Of a stretch of 64,000 nucleotides of DNA, positions 27,801 to 39,560 are shown piece after piece; the stretch's first letter is position 1, and each line of letters begins with the position of its first letter. Source of the stretch: Shinisaurus crocodilurus (taxonomy: Eukaryota; Chordata; Lepidosauria; Squamata; Shinisauridae). The notes under the pieces are model-generated. The model was not told the origin of the DNA and did not search any database. It saw only the letters and a program-made list of their open reading frames with translations. A program made the translations under genes and the position numbers. The DNA lies in assembly GCA_021292165.1 (NCBI GenBank), contig CM037881.1:2976001-3040000 (forward strand), read 5' to 3'.

Positions 27801-30800
27801 ATGGGAGCTCAGGGTTATGGGAAAGATAATTACCTGCTCTAGGGGACAGTCATGCTTTTCTGCCAAGATCTCCTGATAGATGTTTCTTTCTTGTTTTCTG
27901 GATAGCACCAAAGAATTCAGAATAGGAACAATAAACTTCTCTGCTGCCTCCAGGGCTTGATGGCTACAGCAAAGCAACAACTGCTTGCACTGAATGAAAT
28001 AACAGAACCTAAGAAGAATTATGGGGGTATCAGTTCCTTCAACGTTAAAGCAACTATTTAAACAAAAGATTCAAGAGAAGAAATTTGGGATAGGAGAAAA
28101 AATGAATAGTATCTCACCTCTGCTGAAATGTCTCTAGCAAGCTGACCAGCCACAGATAGAGGGATAGGTGTAAATTATAACGCAAAAGCAGTTGAATGTA
28201 AAGATTCCCAAAGGAGACTACAGGCTGATGTAATGTATCACATGTAGAAAAACTCTTTAGCACAACGGTGCTGCGCAGGCAAGCTCCAAGAACAGGGGTG
28301 GAGGTAGCGAGAGGCTTCTGAACAAGGTGGACATCTTGGAGCTGATATACAAGCACATGCATTAGCATAAATGAAAAAGAGATTTTTTGGAACTTCACTA
28401 CAGTTTCCATACTATAGTTTTACCTATATTTCACCAGTCAGCTTTGATCCTTTGAAGTGTTAGTCACCTAGAAAACCATTTGGGCAACAAAAGATTTAAA
28501 ACAATCCTCCATACCCGAATATACACCCTCTCCAACAAACATCTCTCTGTACATGTCAGATGCAGCCCTTTCTTTGACTGTGCTGCATTTGGGGGGCAAC
28601 AATGATTATGGCAGACCCCATCATCTCCCCAAACACCAGCTCTGCTTTCACATAGCATTTGTCCAGGGAGACTGAGAACTCCATGAGTACTGCCCATCAT
28701 CTCACCTCTATGCATGCCCCCGGGCGGAGGCCACGGCCAGAATTCAACAACTGCTGATAAGCAAGACACAGAGTGAACTTGTTATCCAGTTCATAGAGGC
28801 CAGCTTGGGCATTTAGCACTTGGGTGATGGTGCCCTGAAAAGGAAGCAGAGAAAGGTAACAATATTATTAGTTTGCACTGCTTTGGAGTAATCCAAGGAC
28901 CCTTCTCCAAGCCTTTGAGGCCCCAAGGTGCAGGAACTAAGTTCAGGGCAAGGTTCTCTGTACATGAGACACAGTTTACTTACTATGTAGGAGATCCTCT
29001 TGGACCTCTGAACTGGAACCAGCATCATCTCTTCCTCCCCCTGCTCCAACAAGTTGTTACGCTGCATGGTGGAAACAGTTCGTCTTCTCTCTAAAGCACT
29101 GTCCAAAAATTGCTCCTTCACTTGTTCTGTACAATAAGGCAGAAGACGTGAGGAAGTGCTGGTAACGAATACCCTCAGTTCAGAAGCTTTGAGGCAAGAC
29201 ATCTTCAGAGCAGTCACGACATACTTGTGTCCCAGCTGCAGCGCGTGATGCCAGACCAACTGGGGAGTCTTCTAGGATAGAAGAACAAGAAAGTAAATCA
29301 GAATTCGGCATGCTCAAGACAAATATTCCTCCACCAGGAACCCAAGCCACCCGACATACTCCACGTTCTCAAGGATCTGGAGCATGCTCCTGGAGTTTAT
29401 GGGCCATGGTGGCTTTCCACTCCCCTCTAAGATTACTGCACCAACTAATAGCAGCTTTATATGGTGAATTTGACCTTATACATAAGGCATATGTTGTAAT
29501 TAAAAACTTGTAGTGTAGAAAAAATCTTTAAAAATATGGAAAGAAGGTATACCTGACTTAGAGAATAAGCTTTGTTGAGCTACTGCACAGATCCATCAGG
29601 TGAACTTCTATCCCAAACAACATACCTGCACTAATACTGGGACACAAGCAGCTGAACTGGAGCACTTCAAGAAGAGGAAGAAGAAGGTCTTGTGCCGGAT
29701 GTAGAGTATAGTGCTCAGCCTGGACAGTTCACCTGCCACATTCAGCTTTGCCATCTTCTTACACTGAAGCCTAAAGAAAAGGAGAGTCCTGGCGGCTCAG
29801 ACCAAACGTCCATCTGGTCTAGCATTCCATTTCCCACAGTGGCCAGCCAGGTGCTTCCAGGAAGCCCACAAAGAGGGCATGGAAGCAACAGCAATAATGA
29901 TGATTCCATTTCTATACTGCCTGATAGCCGAAGGTCTCTGGGCAGTTCACAACAATTCACAAAATCACAAACCACAGATCCAAGATAATAAAATACAGTA
30001 TAAAATTTCAATATACATAATTTAAAACAATTTAAACTGCTAAAAACAAGGTCAATAAAATACTAGACCTGTTAAAGACAGCTGACATAAATGCCCCATC
30101 ATATGCCATTAAATGCCATATGGAGTAGATGGCAGCCTTAATTGGGCATGGAAAAGATTACAACATTGGCGCCAGGTGGGCCTCAGTGGCAAGATAATTC
30201 CATAATCGGGGACAGGGGGACGGGACGGGACGGGACACCACTGAGAAGGGCCACGCCCTTGTTGCTACCTTCCGAGCCTCCCTCGCAGGAGGAACTCTGA
30301 GGAAGGCCCCAGATGTCGAGCGTAGTGTCTGAGAAGTTCAGATCGGAAGAGGTGCTCCATAAGGTACTGTGGTCCCAATCCATGTAAGTCTTTATAGGCT
30401 AAAACCAGCACCTTGAATCAGGCTCAGAAACATACAGGCAGCCAATGCAAGTGGCCCAGAGTTGGTGTTATATGCTCAGACCTTCTGGTCCCAGTTATTA
30501 GTCTGGCTACGGCATTTTGCACAAGCTGCAGCTTCTGAACAATCTTCAAGGGCAGCCCCACGTAGGGTGCATTGCAATAATCTAACTTGGAGGTTACCAG
30601 AGCATAGATTACGGAAACCAGGTTATCCCTGTCCAGATAATGGCAGAGCTGGGCCACCAGCCGAAGCTGGTAGAAGGCCCTGTGCCACTGAGGCCACCCG
30701 AGCCTCAAGTGACAAAGCTGGCTCCAGAACTCCCAAGGTACAATAACCCTAGCAACTGGCATTCCAAGGTGTGCTGCCTCCGAACATGGAGTTTCCTTTT

Positions 30801-33800
30801 GGCTCCTAGGGCTAATATCCATGATCAACCACTCTTCTTCTATAAATTAATCCAGTCCCCTTTTATTTTTTCCTCATTTTTAAAAATTCTTAATCATACC
30901 CGTAAACAAACATCACGTACCCTTACTAACATATAGTCACAGCACCCAATCCAATGAGGTGTCATGATTTCTATACTTAATCCAAATGCACTGCATCAGA
31001 ATAACATAATTATCACATCTGATATAGAAATCATCAGTACAAGTAGCATGTGATACAAACATTAGATCAGTGTTCTCCAACCTTGGGTCCCCAGATGTTT
31101 TTGGCCTACAACTCCCAGCATGCCCCAGCCACTGGGACCAAAAACATCTGGGGACCCAAGGTTGGAGAACACTGCATTAGATGGTATAAATAGAATGCAT
31201 AAAATAGAATATCATAAATAGCATTAATAACCAATTGCGAGTAGTATGTCCAAATAGCATTAAAATATTGTCATGTAAATTGCATAAATGAGATACGGTA
31301 GATAGTCCTGTTTTAATAGTGGAACCAAAGGAAACAGAAGTATAAATACCACATTGGGTGGATAAAAATCAATGATATTTTTTTAAAAATAATTAGGATT
31401 TAAAAAAAAATAACATTATAAATAAAATACAAAATTTCTCACTTAAAAAACATAGTTACAATTAAATCTCATCATAAACATTCTAAACCTGCACTTACAG
31501 TCTCATAAAAATGAAGCTACCTACCAACCAAACATGGGCATTCATTTCAGCTTTTCATCTCATGAAAATGACTCTGTCCAGACTAACTAAGGGTGCAATT
31601 CTATGCATGTTTAGACAGAAAAAAGTCCTACAGCTCCTAGTATCTCCCAGCTAGCAATGTTTCTCCAAGTATTGTCACTGTGCCTTCTGTGAGTGGGGTA
31701 TTTTGTTGTGCCTTATGAGGGAAAATATGTGATTTGGCATTTGGGGCTCAGACCCCACCTCTGCCTTGTACTTAGGTTCTTAGGCAAGTTACAGTCAGTT
31801 AATTTTACTGCATATAACCACAGGTTTTTACAATTTTACCACCACCACAAAAAAAAGAGAGACAGGTCACTGTGACGACACGGCCCTTTTCACTTTAGGA
31901 CCAGGCGCATAAACCCTTCTCAGACCAAGCATCAACACTTGAAAACCTGAGGGGAGGGTCAAATGAAACCTTTCCCCTACTAATGAGGGAAAAGATTAAT
32001 GCTGGTTATTAAGGATCTAGCTTAAATTTATGATGCTGTGGGTACAAAGGTGTGTGTGTGTAGATTTAAAAGTAAAGCAGGTAATAACGTCAAGCTGACA
32101 CGTAGGATTTGGGTAGCAAACACAATAAAAATAAGTTTATTTTAATTCTCAAAATCTTAGTTCTAGAAAATAAACGTCACTTCCACCTCCTTGAAAGATT
32201 TCCGGAAAATCCTGCGAATTACCGGTACTTGGGAAGATAGGCGAACAAATGTCACTGTACTGGAAGAAGCAAAGACTACTAGTGTTGAAAAAACGATCTT
32301 TCAACGCCAACTTCAATGGACTGGTCTTGTTGTTCGAATGTCTGACTGCCGTCTCCCAAAGCAGTTACTTTATTCCCAACTCAAGGATGGAAAGCGGAAT
32401 ATCGGTGGTCAGTACAAGAGGTTTAAAGATGTTCTTAAGGCTAATCTAAAAAAAATGCAATATAAACATCGAAAACTGGGAAGTTCTGGCCCATGAACGA
32501 TTTAAATGGAGGCTGGCCTTTCACAAAGGTCAAAGAATATACAAGCCTGTGGCTTCCGCTGGCTCAGCTTGTCTGAGCGTGGAAAGCTAAGCAGGGTCAA
32601 GCCTGGTTGTTACTTGGATGGGAGACCCCTTCTCTAGTTTCCTGCATTGAGCAGGGGGTTGGACTCGATAGCCTTGTAGGCTCCTTCCAACTCTATGATC
32701 TATGAAATCTATGAAATAAGGTTCCATGGACTTTGAAGAAGCCCGAGTACAAGGTGAAAGGGAGAAACGTGCTAAGCGAAAAGCACGTCAAATGAATCCT
32801 TTACAGGACCATCTTCCATCTGGTAACCTGTGTCCTCACTGTGGGAAGCTGTGTGGATCTAGAATTGGCCTCCACAGTCACTTACGGACCCATCGCTAGA
32901 ATCTACACAATTTCTTTAGAATTTCCTCTTTTTATAATTTTATTTTTGTAATTTTATCCTGGAAGACAATCTTACTCGGTCACGAGTGATCGCCTACTAC
33001 GCGACTTTAACAAACAACAAATAGCAATAGTAACAACAAGAAAAACCTGGCTAGACAACCATTCTCAAATTTGACATTTTCGTTAAGAAAAGAAAATGGT
33101 TAAGTTCTAATGCGTCCTCTTAAAACTGAGTTGAAAGCAAGTGTTACTTAATCATTAGTTTTGAATCATTATATTACACTCCTTTCTCACCTGAATGTTG
33201 AGGAAGAAGGTTTGCAAATGCACAAAAACAATCCAAATCTATAGCCAAGTAAATCAACATTCCAACCAAGTTTTGGAGGATACAGTATTCATGCATTAGT
33301 TTTCTCAGACAACTTGCTCCTTCAGTGGAAGATAACTATCTAGCCAACCATCATGGCAGACGGAAAAATTTGGAAGACAACACTGAGCCTTTACCTGGAA
33401 TTGAGCAGCTGTGTAGCTGGTGCTGGGTAAAAGACAGGGATGCTATCAATAGCCTTCTCTGGTCCAGGTATCACTTGAACTGGGTCTTCTAAGATCTCCA
33501 CATACCCCGCTGTGATGTGGTCTGTTTGGGGGATGTATACCCAACTGGGGAATAGCAATAAGCATTCTAGCCATTCAAGCTTAAAATGCAGGAGCTAAAC
33601 CAAGAGAGAGAAAGTGCCTCCATTAGCTGTACCCAAACTACAGCAATACTGAAAACCAAAATTCAAAATGCAATACAGCTAATAAAAATAGAAGAGCTCC
33701 TGGTTTTGATGATGTTCATGCTGAAATATTAAAGTTCATAGAAGAGGGTGATTTAAAGTTTTTAGTGCACTTTTTTTCAATCAGATCTACAGAACTGGGA

Positions 33801-36800
33801 GCGTCCCTGAAATCTGGCTAAGGTCAATTTTTATTACTATACCGAAAAAGGAAAATGCTAAAGTTTGCTGTGATTATAGAACAGTAAGTTTAGTGAGCCA
33901 TTTACTTAAGGTTTTCTTAAAAATAATACATGATAGAATTTACAAAAAATGTGAAGGGGAAGGAGACACACAATTTGGATTCAGAAGAGGATTTGGAACC
34001 AGGGAAGCACTATTTTGTATATGTGTACTTGGGGAGAGATGCCATGATATGCACACGGATGTGTATACTTGCTTTATTGACTATGAGAAAGCTTTTGATA
34101 AAGTAAAACATGACAAGTTAATGGAGTTGTTGGCAAACAAAGATCTTGATTCAAGAGATATTCGTATAATTGACAACTTGTACTGACAACAAAAAGCTGC
34201 AGTGAAAGTTGAAGATCAGATGACAGAGGATATAGAAACACAGAGAGGAGAATAACAAGGATGTATACTCTCACCATTGCTTTTTAATTTGTACTCCAAG
34301 AATATCTTTAAAGAAGCATCTCCCTATTCAAGTAATGGTATCATTATTAATGGAGAGATTATCAATAATATCCAATATTTATTAATTTATTTATTTCATT
34401 TCATTTTTATACCGCCCAATAGCCGAAGCTCTCTGGGCAGCTTACAACAATTAACAAGACAATATGCAGATGATACATTATTGCTAGCTGACAATTTAGA
34501 TAGTTTACAAAGATTACTTGATAAAGTCAATAAAGTAAGTAACGAACATGGTTTAAAAATTAATGTTAAGAAAACCAAGTGCATGGTAATTAGTAAAAAG
34601 CAAATAGCCCAAGGTGCAATTAAAGATCCGAAATGAAAGTGTGGAGTGGAGCAGGTTGATAAATATAGATATCTTGGAATCTGGCTAAATGAGCAGTGGG
34701 GTCCTAATAATGCAATAAAAATTAGAATAGAGACAGCCCAGAGTAGCTTTTTTAAGTTGAAAAATGTAATATGTAATAAAATCTTAAAATTAGCCAAGAA
34801 TGTGCATTGTACGGTGTTATGTATTCCCAGTTCTACGGTATGGCATGGAATCATGGACTTTAACACAGACTACCATAAAAAAGATAGAAGCATTTGAAAT
34901 GTGGATTTATCACAGGATATTATGAATTGTTTGGACTGAGAGGGTGACCAATGAAGAAGTATTAAACAGAATGTATAAAGACCAAGAAATCATAAAACAC
35001 ATAAAATGCAGAAAAATTTATTTCAATCATATAATGAGAAATGAAAAATATAGATTGTTGCAGCTGATTATTCAAGGTAAAATAAATGGGAAAAGAAGTG
35101 TAGGAAGAACTTCTTGGCTGAAAAACCTTAGAAAATGGGTCAGGGGTAATACTATTGTTTAAAGGAGCCACATCGAAAGTCAGTCTAGCCATGATGATGT
35201 CCAACCTTTGGTAGGAGAGGAATGAGAAGAAGAAACTACAGTGCTTTCTTTGAAAACAGTACTTCTGAAAATGTCTTGAGGACTGCACCCTACCCTCCAT
35301 TGAAGTTTTGCCAAAACCACTCTCAAAAGAGCTACTTTGCAGTATCCAATAGTCTCTAACATGAAATACTGTACTATTCACTCAAAACCTGGAAGGTAGC
35401 ACAACTCAAACTCAGTTACGAAATTAGTTTCAATGTCACATCAGCTGTTACCAAACAATATACTATGCTAACCATACCACTCTAGGCCTTTGTTTGTTAA
35501 AATTGTACCAGAGCTCCTGGTTTTAAGCAACCATTTCATGAAAATAAGAAGACTAATGCCCAAAGCTTGGAATGTGCTTACTATTGCAACTTGAGGACAG
35601 AACATAGGTAAGAATGAAAGCCAGCAAATTCCCTTCATTCACACAGCCACCTGCATATTTTCAAAATATTATGAAGCTTTTCTTTGGTGGTGTGTCTGGA
35701 AGGGTACCAAAAAATAATGGAAGGGTATCAAGCTAGTCTTTAATGAAATATCATGGAATATTCCCAAATTTAAAGCATAAACAGAATGATTAGTCACGAT
35801 CAATCCTAATTTGCTGCCTCCATTGCAACCTTGAGTAATCCAGTATAGCACTTTTGGGTGGTTCAGAAGTTAACATCTTCTCCAGTGGATGGACCCCTAG
35901 GACCTGCTGTGTCCTTTTTGATCGCATTTGCTCATCTCTGCAGTGAACTTATCTTAGTGGATTAATCATCTAGATTAATAAATTATATTTTAATTTTATT
36001 TTAATTTGTGTATTACCACAGCATGAGCATGCTTTGAGGACATTGAAATATGTTTAAACTTGAAATTCAATACATAAAAGGCTATCAATTGTTCAAAGGA
36101 ATGGCAATTTTTAACTCTATGGAATTTTCACAAGGCATATGTATTTTTTTTTAAAAAAATTATTTACTTTTCAAAACAAAATATGACAAAATACAGCACC
36201 TTTTCCTTTTAACCTCTTTTTTTTTCTTGGTGGCTGGGCATGCTGCAGAGGGAAGCACCAGGCTGCAGCCACCCGCCTTCTTCATTTCCTAAGAATGACT
36301 CTGAGCCCTGTCACGTTGCCCAGAGGAATTCGTGGGAAAGGAAGATGGCAGCAGCTGGAGGCCCTCACTTTGCTTTGAAGTGATCCCAGCTGCCAGTAAG
36401 AAAATGTGTTAATTTTTTTAAAAAGTGGGAAAGGTAGGGCAGCTTGGGGGGCACCAGGAAAGGTGTGAGAGTGTTGGACTGGGTCTCGGGAGATCCGGGT
36501 TCTAGTCCCCGCTCAGCCATGAAACTCACTGGGTGACTTTGGGCCAGTCACTGACTCTCAGCCTAACCTACCTCACAGGGCTGTTGTGAGGATAAAATGG
36601 AGAGGAGGATTAGGATTATGTAAACTGCCTTGGGTTCCTTGCAGGAAGAAAGGCAGGGTATAAATATAATAAATATAATAAATAAATAAATCCCTGCACT
36701 AGGGAATGGGGTGATCCACTATCTCCTGCCTCAAGAAATGCATGCCTTGAGTACCTCCAGCAGTAGAACCATGGGAAGATGAGATTCAGCTCCTTACACC

Positions 36801-38297
36801 CAAACATCCCTTTTTAATTTTGGAATGACACACTTACCATGATTTATACATGAATGAAGCAGATACGTGAACAAACAACATGGCTACCCCATCATATCTA
36901 GCTTGGACCTTCAATTCCTATATCCGTAGTAATCAGAAACATATTGCTGGCTGCAGAAGCTGCTGCTTTACATTTGCCACATAAGTGGAGCCCGAAGGAC
37001 TGTCACTGTGCATAATATGGAGAGGATTTTTAAGGCCTCTATCTCAACAATGTCAATAACAATAATGCCCCTCCCAAACAGTGCTGGAAGGGAAAAGAGA
37101 AGAATATTCTCATGCCATACCATACAGGGAAGCACACCAGTGTTGTCTTGCACATACAAACTGCCATCCACCAGCTGGTCTTTCTCCTCCAGTTTCGTAT
37201 TTCTCAAGTAGCCAATGAGTATCAACTGAGTTCGTTGTAAAATTCTCTGGTTAGGTAAAACACCTTCACTTTGGCGAACCCATTCCCTGAATTTGTTAGA
37301 ACTCCAAGTTAGAAGACTGCAGCAAGGCATGTGTTGTTGGGACTGAAGGTCAGAAATGGAGATAAGGCTGGAAGAAAAAGAATGTTTGATTCAGTGACAT
37401 TATAATGAAGAATGAACAACCAAAAAAGAAAAGATTTCCTAATTAGATAGACCAAGATGTTTAAACATAGCAATCAGTATTCAACAGGAACAAAAACAGT
37501 TGGACCAGACTTTTTTTTTTTTTGAAAGAGAGAGAGAGAAATCAGAATCTACTCGTTAAACTTACAGAATTCAGCCAAAAGGCGAGGTCTCAAAAATGTT
37601 AAGATAGCCCACTGTTTACCTGAAGCCTTCAAAATATTGAGTTCAAAACCTCACAGGACAAGAAAATGATTAATGTTATGTTACTTATGCCTATTTCAGA
37701 ATTTCAGTTCTTAGAATTTGGAGACTCAAGAAGACGTTCCAGTCCAACATTCTGAACATATGCAACTGTGTTAGAGTAGATGCAAGTTGACAATACCAAG
37801 AGACTTAAGACTTCTGTAACCTTGTCATAGAAATTAGCCAAGGAAGACTAGACGGTCATAAATAATGCCCACAAATGGGATAGCTTGCCTCAATGCCAGC
37901 TGCCCTCAGTCTCATACTAGATGACGATTATGATAATGGGTCATTTGCAATTTTTTCTTGACAATTGGCCTGGATCACAGTTGTAATACACCCATGCCTG
38001 GCTAAAATAAGGCAGGGAATTATCTGTGCTTACAGGGGCTGAACCCCAGAACCTGTCCTAGGGCAGGGCCTGGAAATATATTAAAAAACAGATGGTTCTG
38101 GGCATGTACTAAGCCTCTCTCCCTTCGCGAGAGTAACCACAGGCTCCTTTCTGCTTTTGACTGAAGAATCAGAGTTGGAAGAACCTCAAAGGTCTAATTC
38201 TAGTCTAGCCTCCCCCAACTTGGTACCCTGCAGATGTTTTAGACTACAACTCCCAGCATTCCTGACCACTGGCCATGGTAGCTAGGGCTGAGGGGAG

Positions 38298-38337
<40 letters not shown>

Positions 38338-39560
38338 AGGGGAGCAGGTCAGGGAAGAGTGTTCTAGTCCAACCCCCTACCAATGCAGGAAATCCAGCAC
38401 TACATCATCCCTGATAGGTAGCTATCCACCTTCTGCTTAAATACCTCTAACAAAGGAGAGCCCACCACCTTCAGAAACAAACTGTTCCGCTATCAAACAG
38501 CTGGTCCTGACAAGAAGGTCTTCATAATGTTTGGCCAAAATCCCCTTTCCTGTCATTTGAACCCCTTTGGACTCGGAACTGCAGAAAACAAATTCGCTCC
38601 ATCATCTACGCGACATCGCTTCAAACTTTCAGTTAAGTTTGAGCACAGACACCTTCCCTTTTCGGAATTAAGCAGTTACAGCACAAAAGGCTGCTGCTGG
38701 TTTGGCCATGAGCCATTCTAGAATGTGCAGTGTAAGTCCGAACCCTTTTCTGAGGTCAGCAGGCAAAAGATGGGGTGGCTACGTTATGGGTGACTTCGCC
38801 AGGGCTGCGGCTGAAGCTACCTCCGCTTTCAAGCGCAAAATACTCCACCAATCCTTCCTACAGCAGGTACGGTGATAGCAGCATGGGTAGTAGATGGAAT
38901 GAACCAGTGTTCTCCAGCCTTGGGTCCCCACATGTTTTTGGCCTACAACTCCCAGCATGCCCTAGCCAGCTACAGCTAATGTTACGCTACGCTGGCTGGG
39001 GCATGCTGGGAGTTGTAGGCCAAAAACATGTGGGGGACCCAAGGCTAGAGAACACGGGTCAATATTTATTTATTTATTTATTATATTTATACCCCACCTT
39101 TTTTCCTGCCAGGAACCCAAGGCGGCTTACATAATCCTCCTCCTCCTCTCCATTTTAATCCTCACAACAACCCTGTGAGGTAGGTTAAGCTGAGAGCCAG
39201 TGACGGGCCCAAAGTCACCCAGCGAGCTTCACGGCCGAGCCTCCATCAGCGACGGCGTATGAACAGAAGGGCCAGTAAGGCGATGCCGGCGCCGGGGAGG
39301 CCCTTCCCGCTCCCCTCACCTGTAGCCACGCGGCGGGGCATGGTCGCCGCTGTCGCCGCCGCCGTCGGAGGGGCGCAAGGCGCGGCTCCAGCACTGCCGG
39401 GCGGCGTCCACCACCTGCCGGTCGCTCCCGCCCAGGCCCAGGCCCCGCATCGCCCGCAGCCACTGGCGCTCCAGGGCCGAGAAGCCGGAGCCGGCGGCGG
39501 CGCCATCCGCCCCGGCGGGGCCGCCGCGGGGGAGCTCCGGTCCATGCAGCCCCGCCGCGC

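Noticed and set aside
36968..37120. Continuation of the CTC1 exon 2 frame
   Set aside because: The frame stays open past the GTATGG donor, but homology stops there and resumes at 33594 in the right phase.
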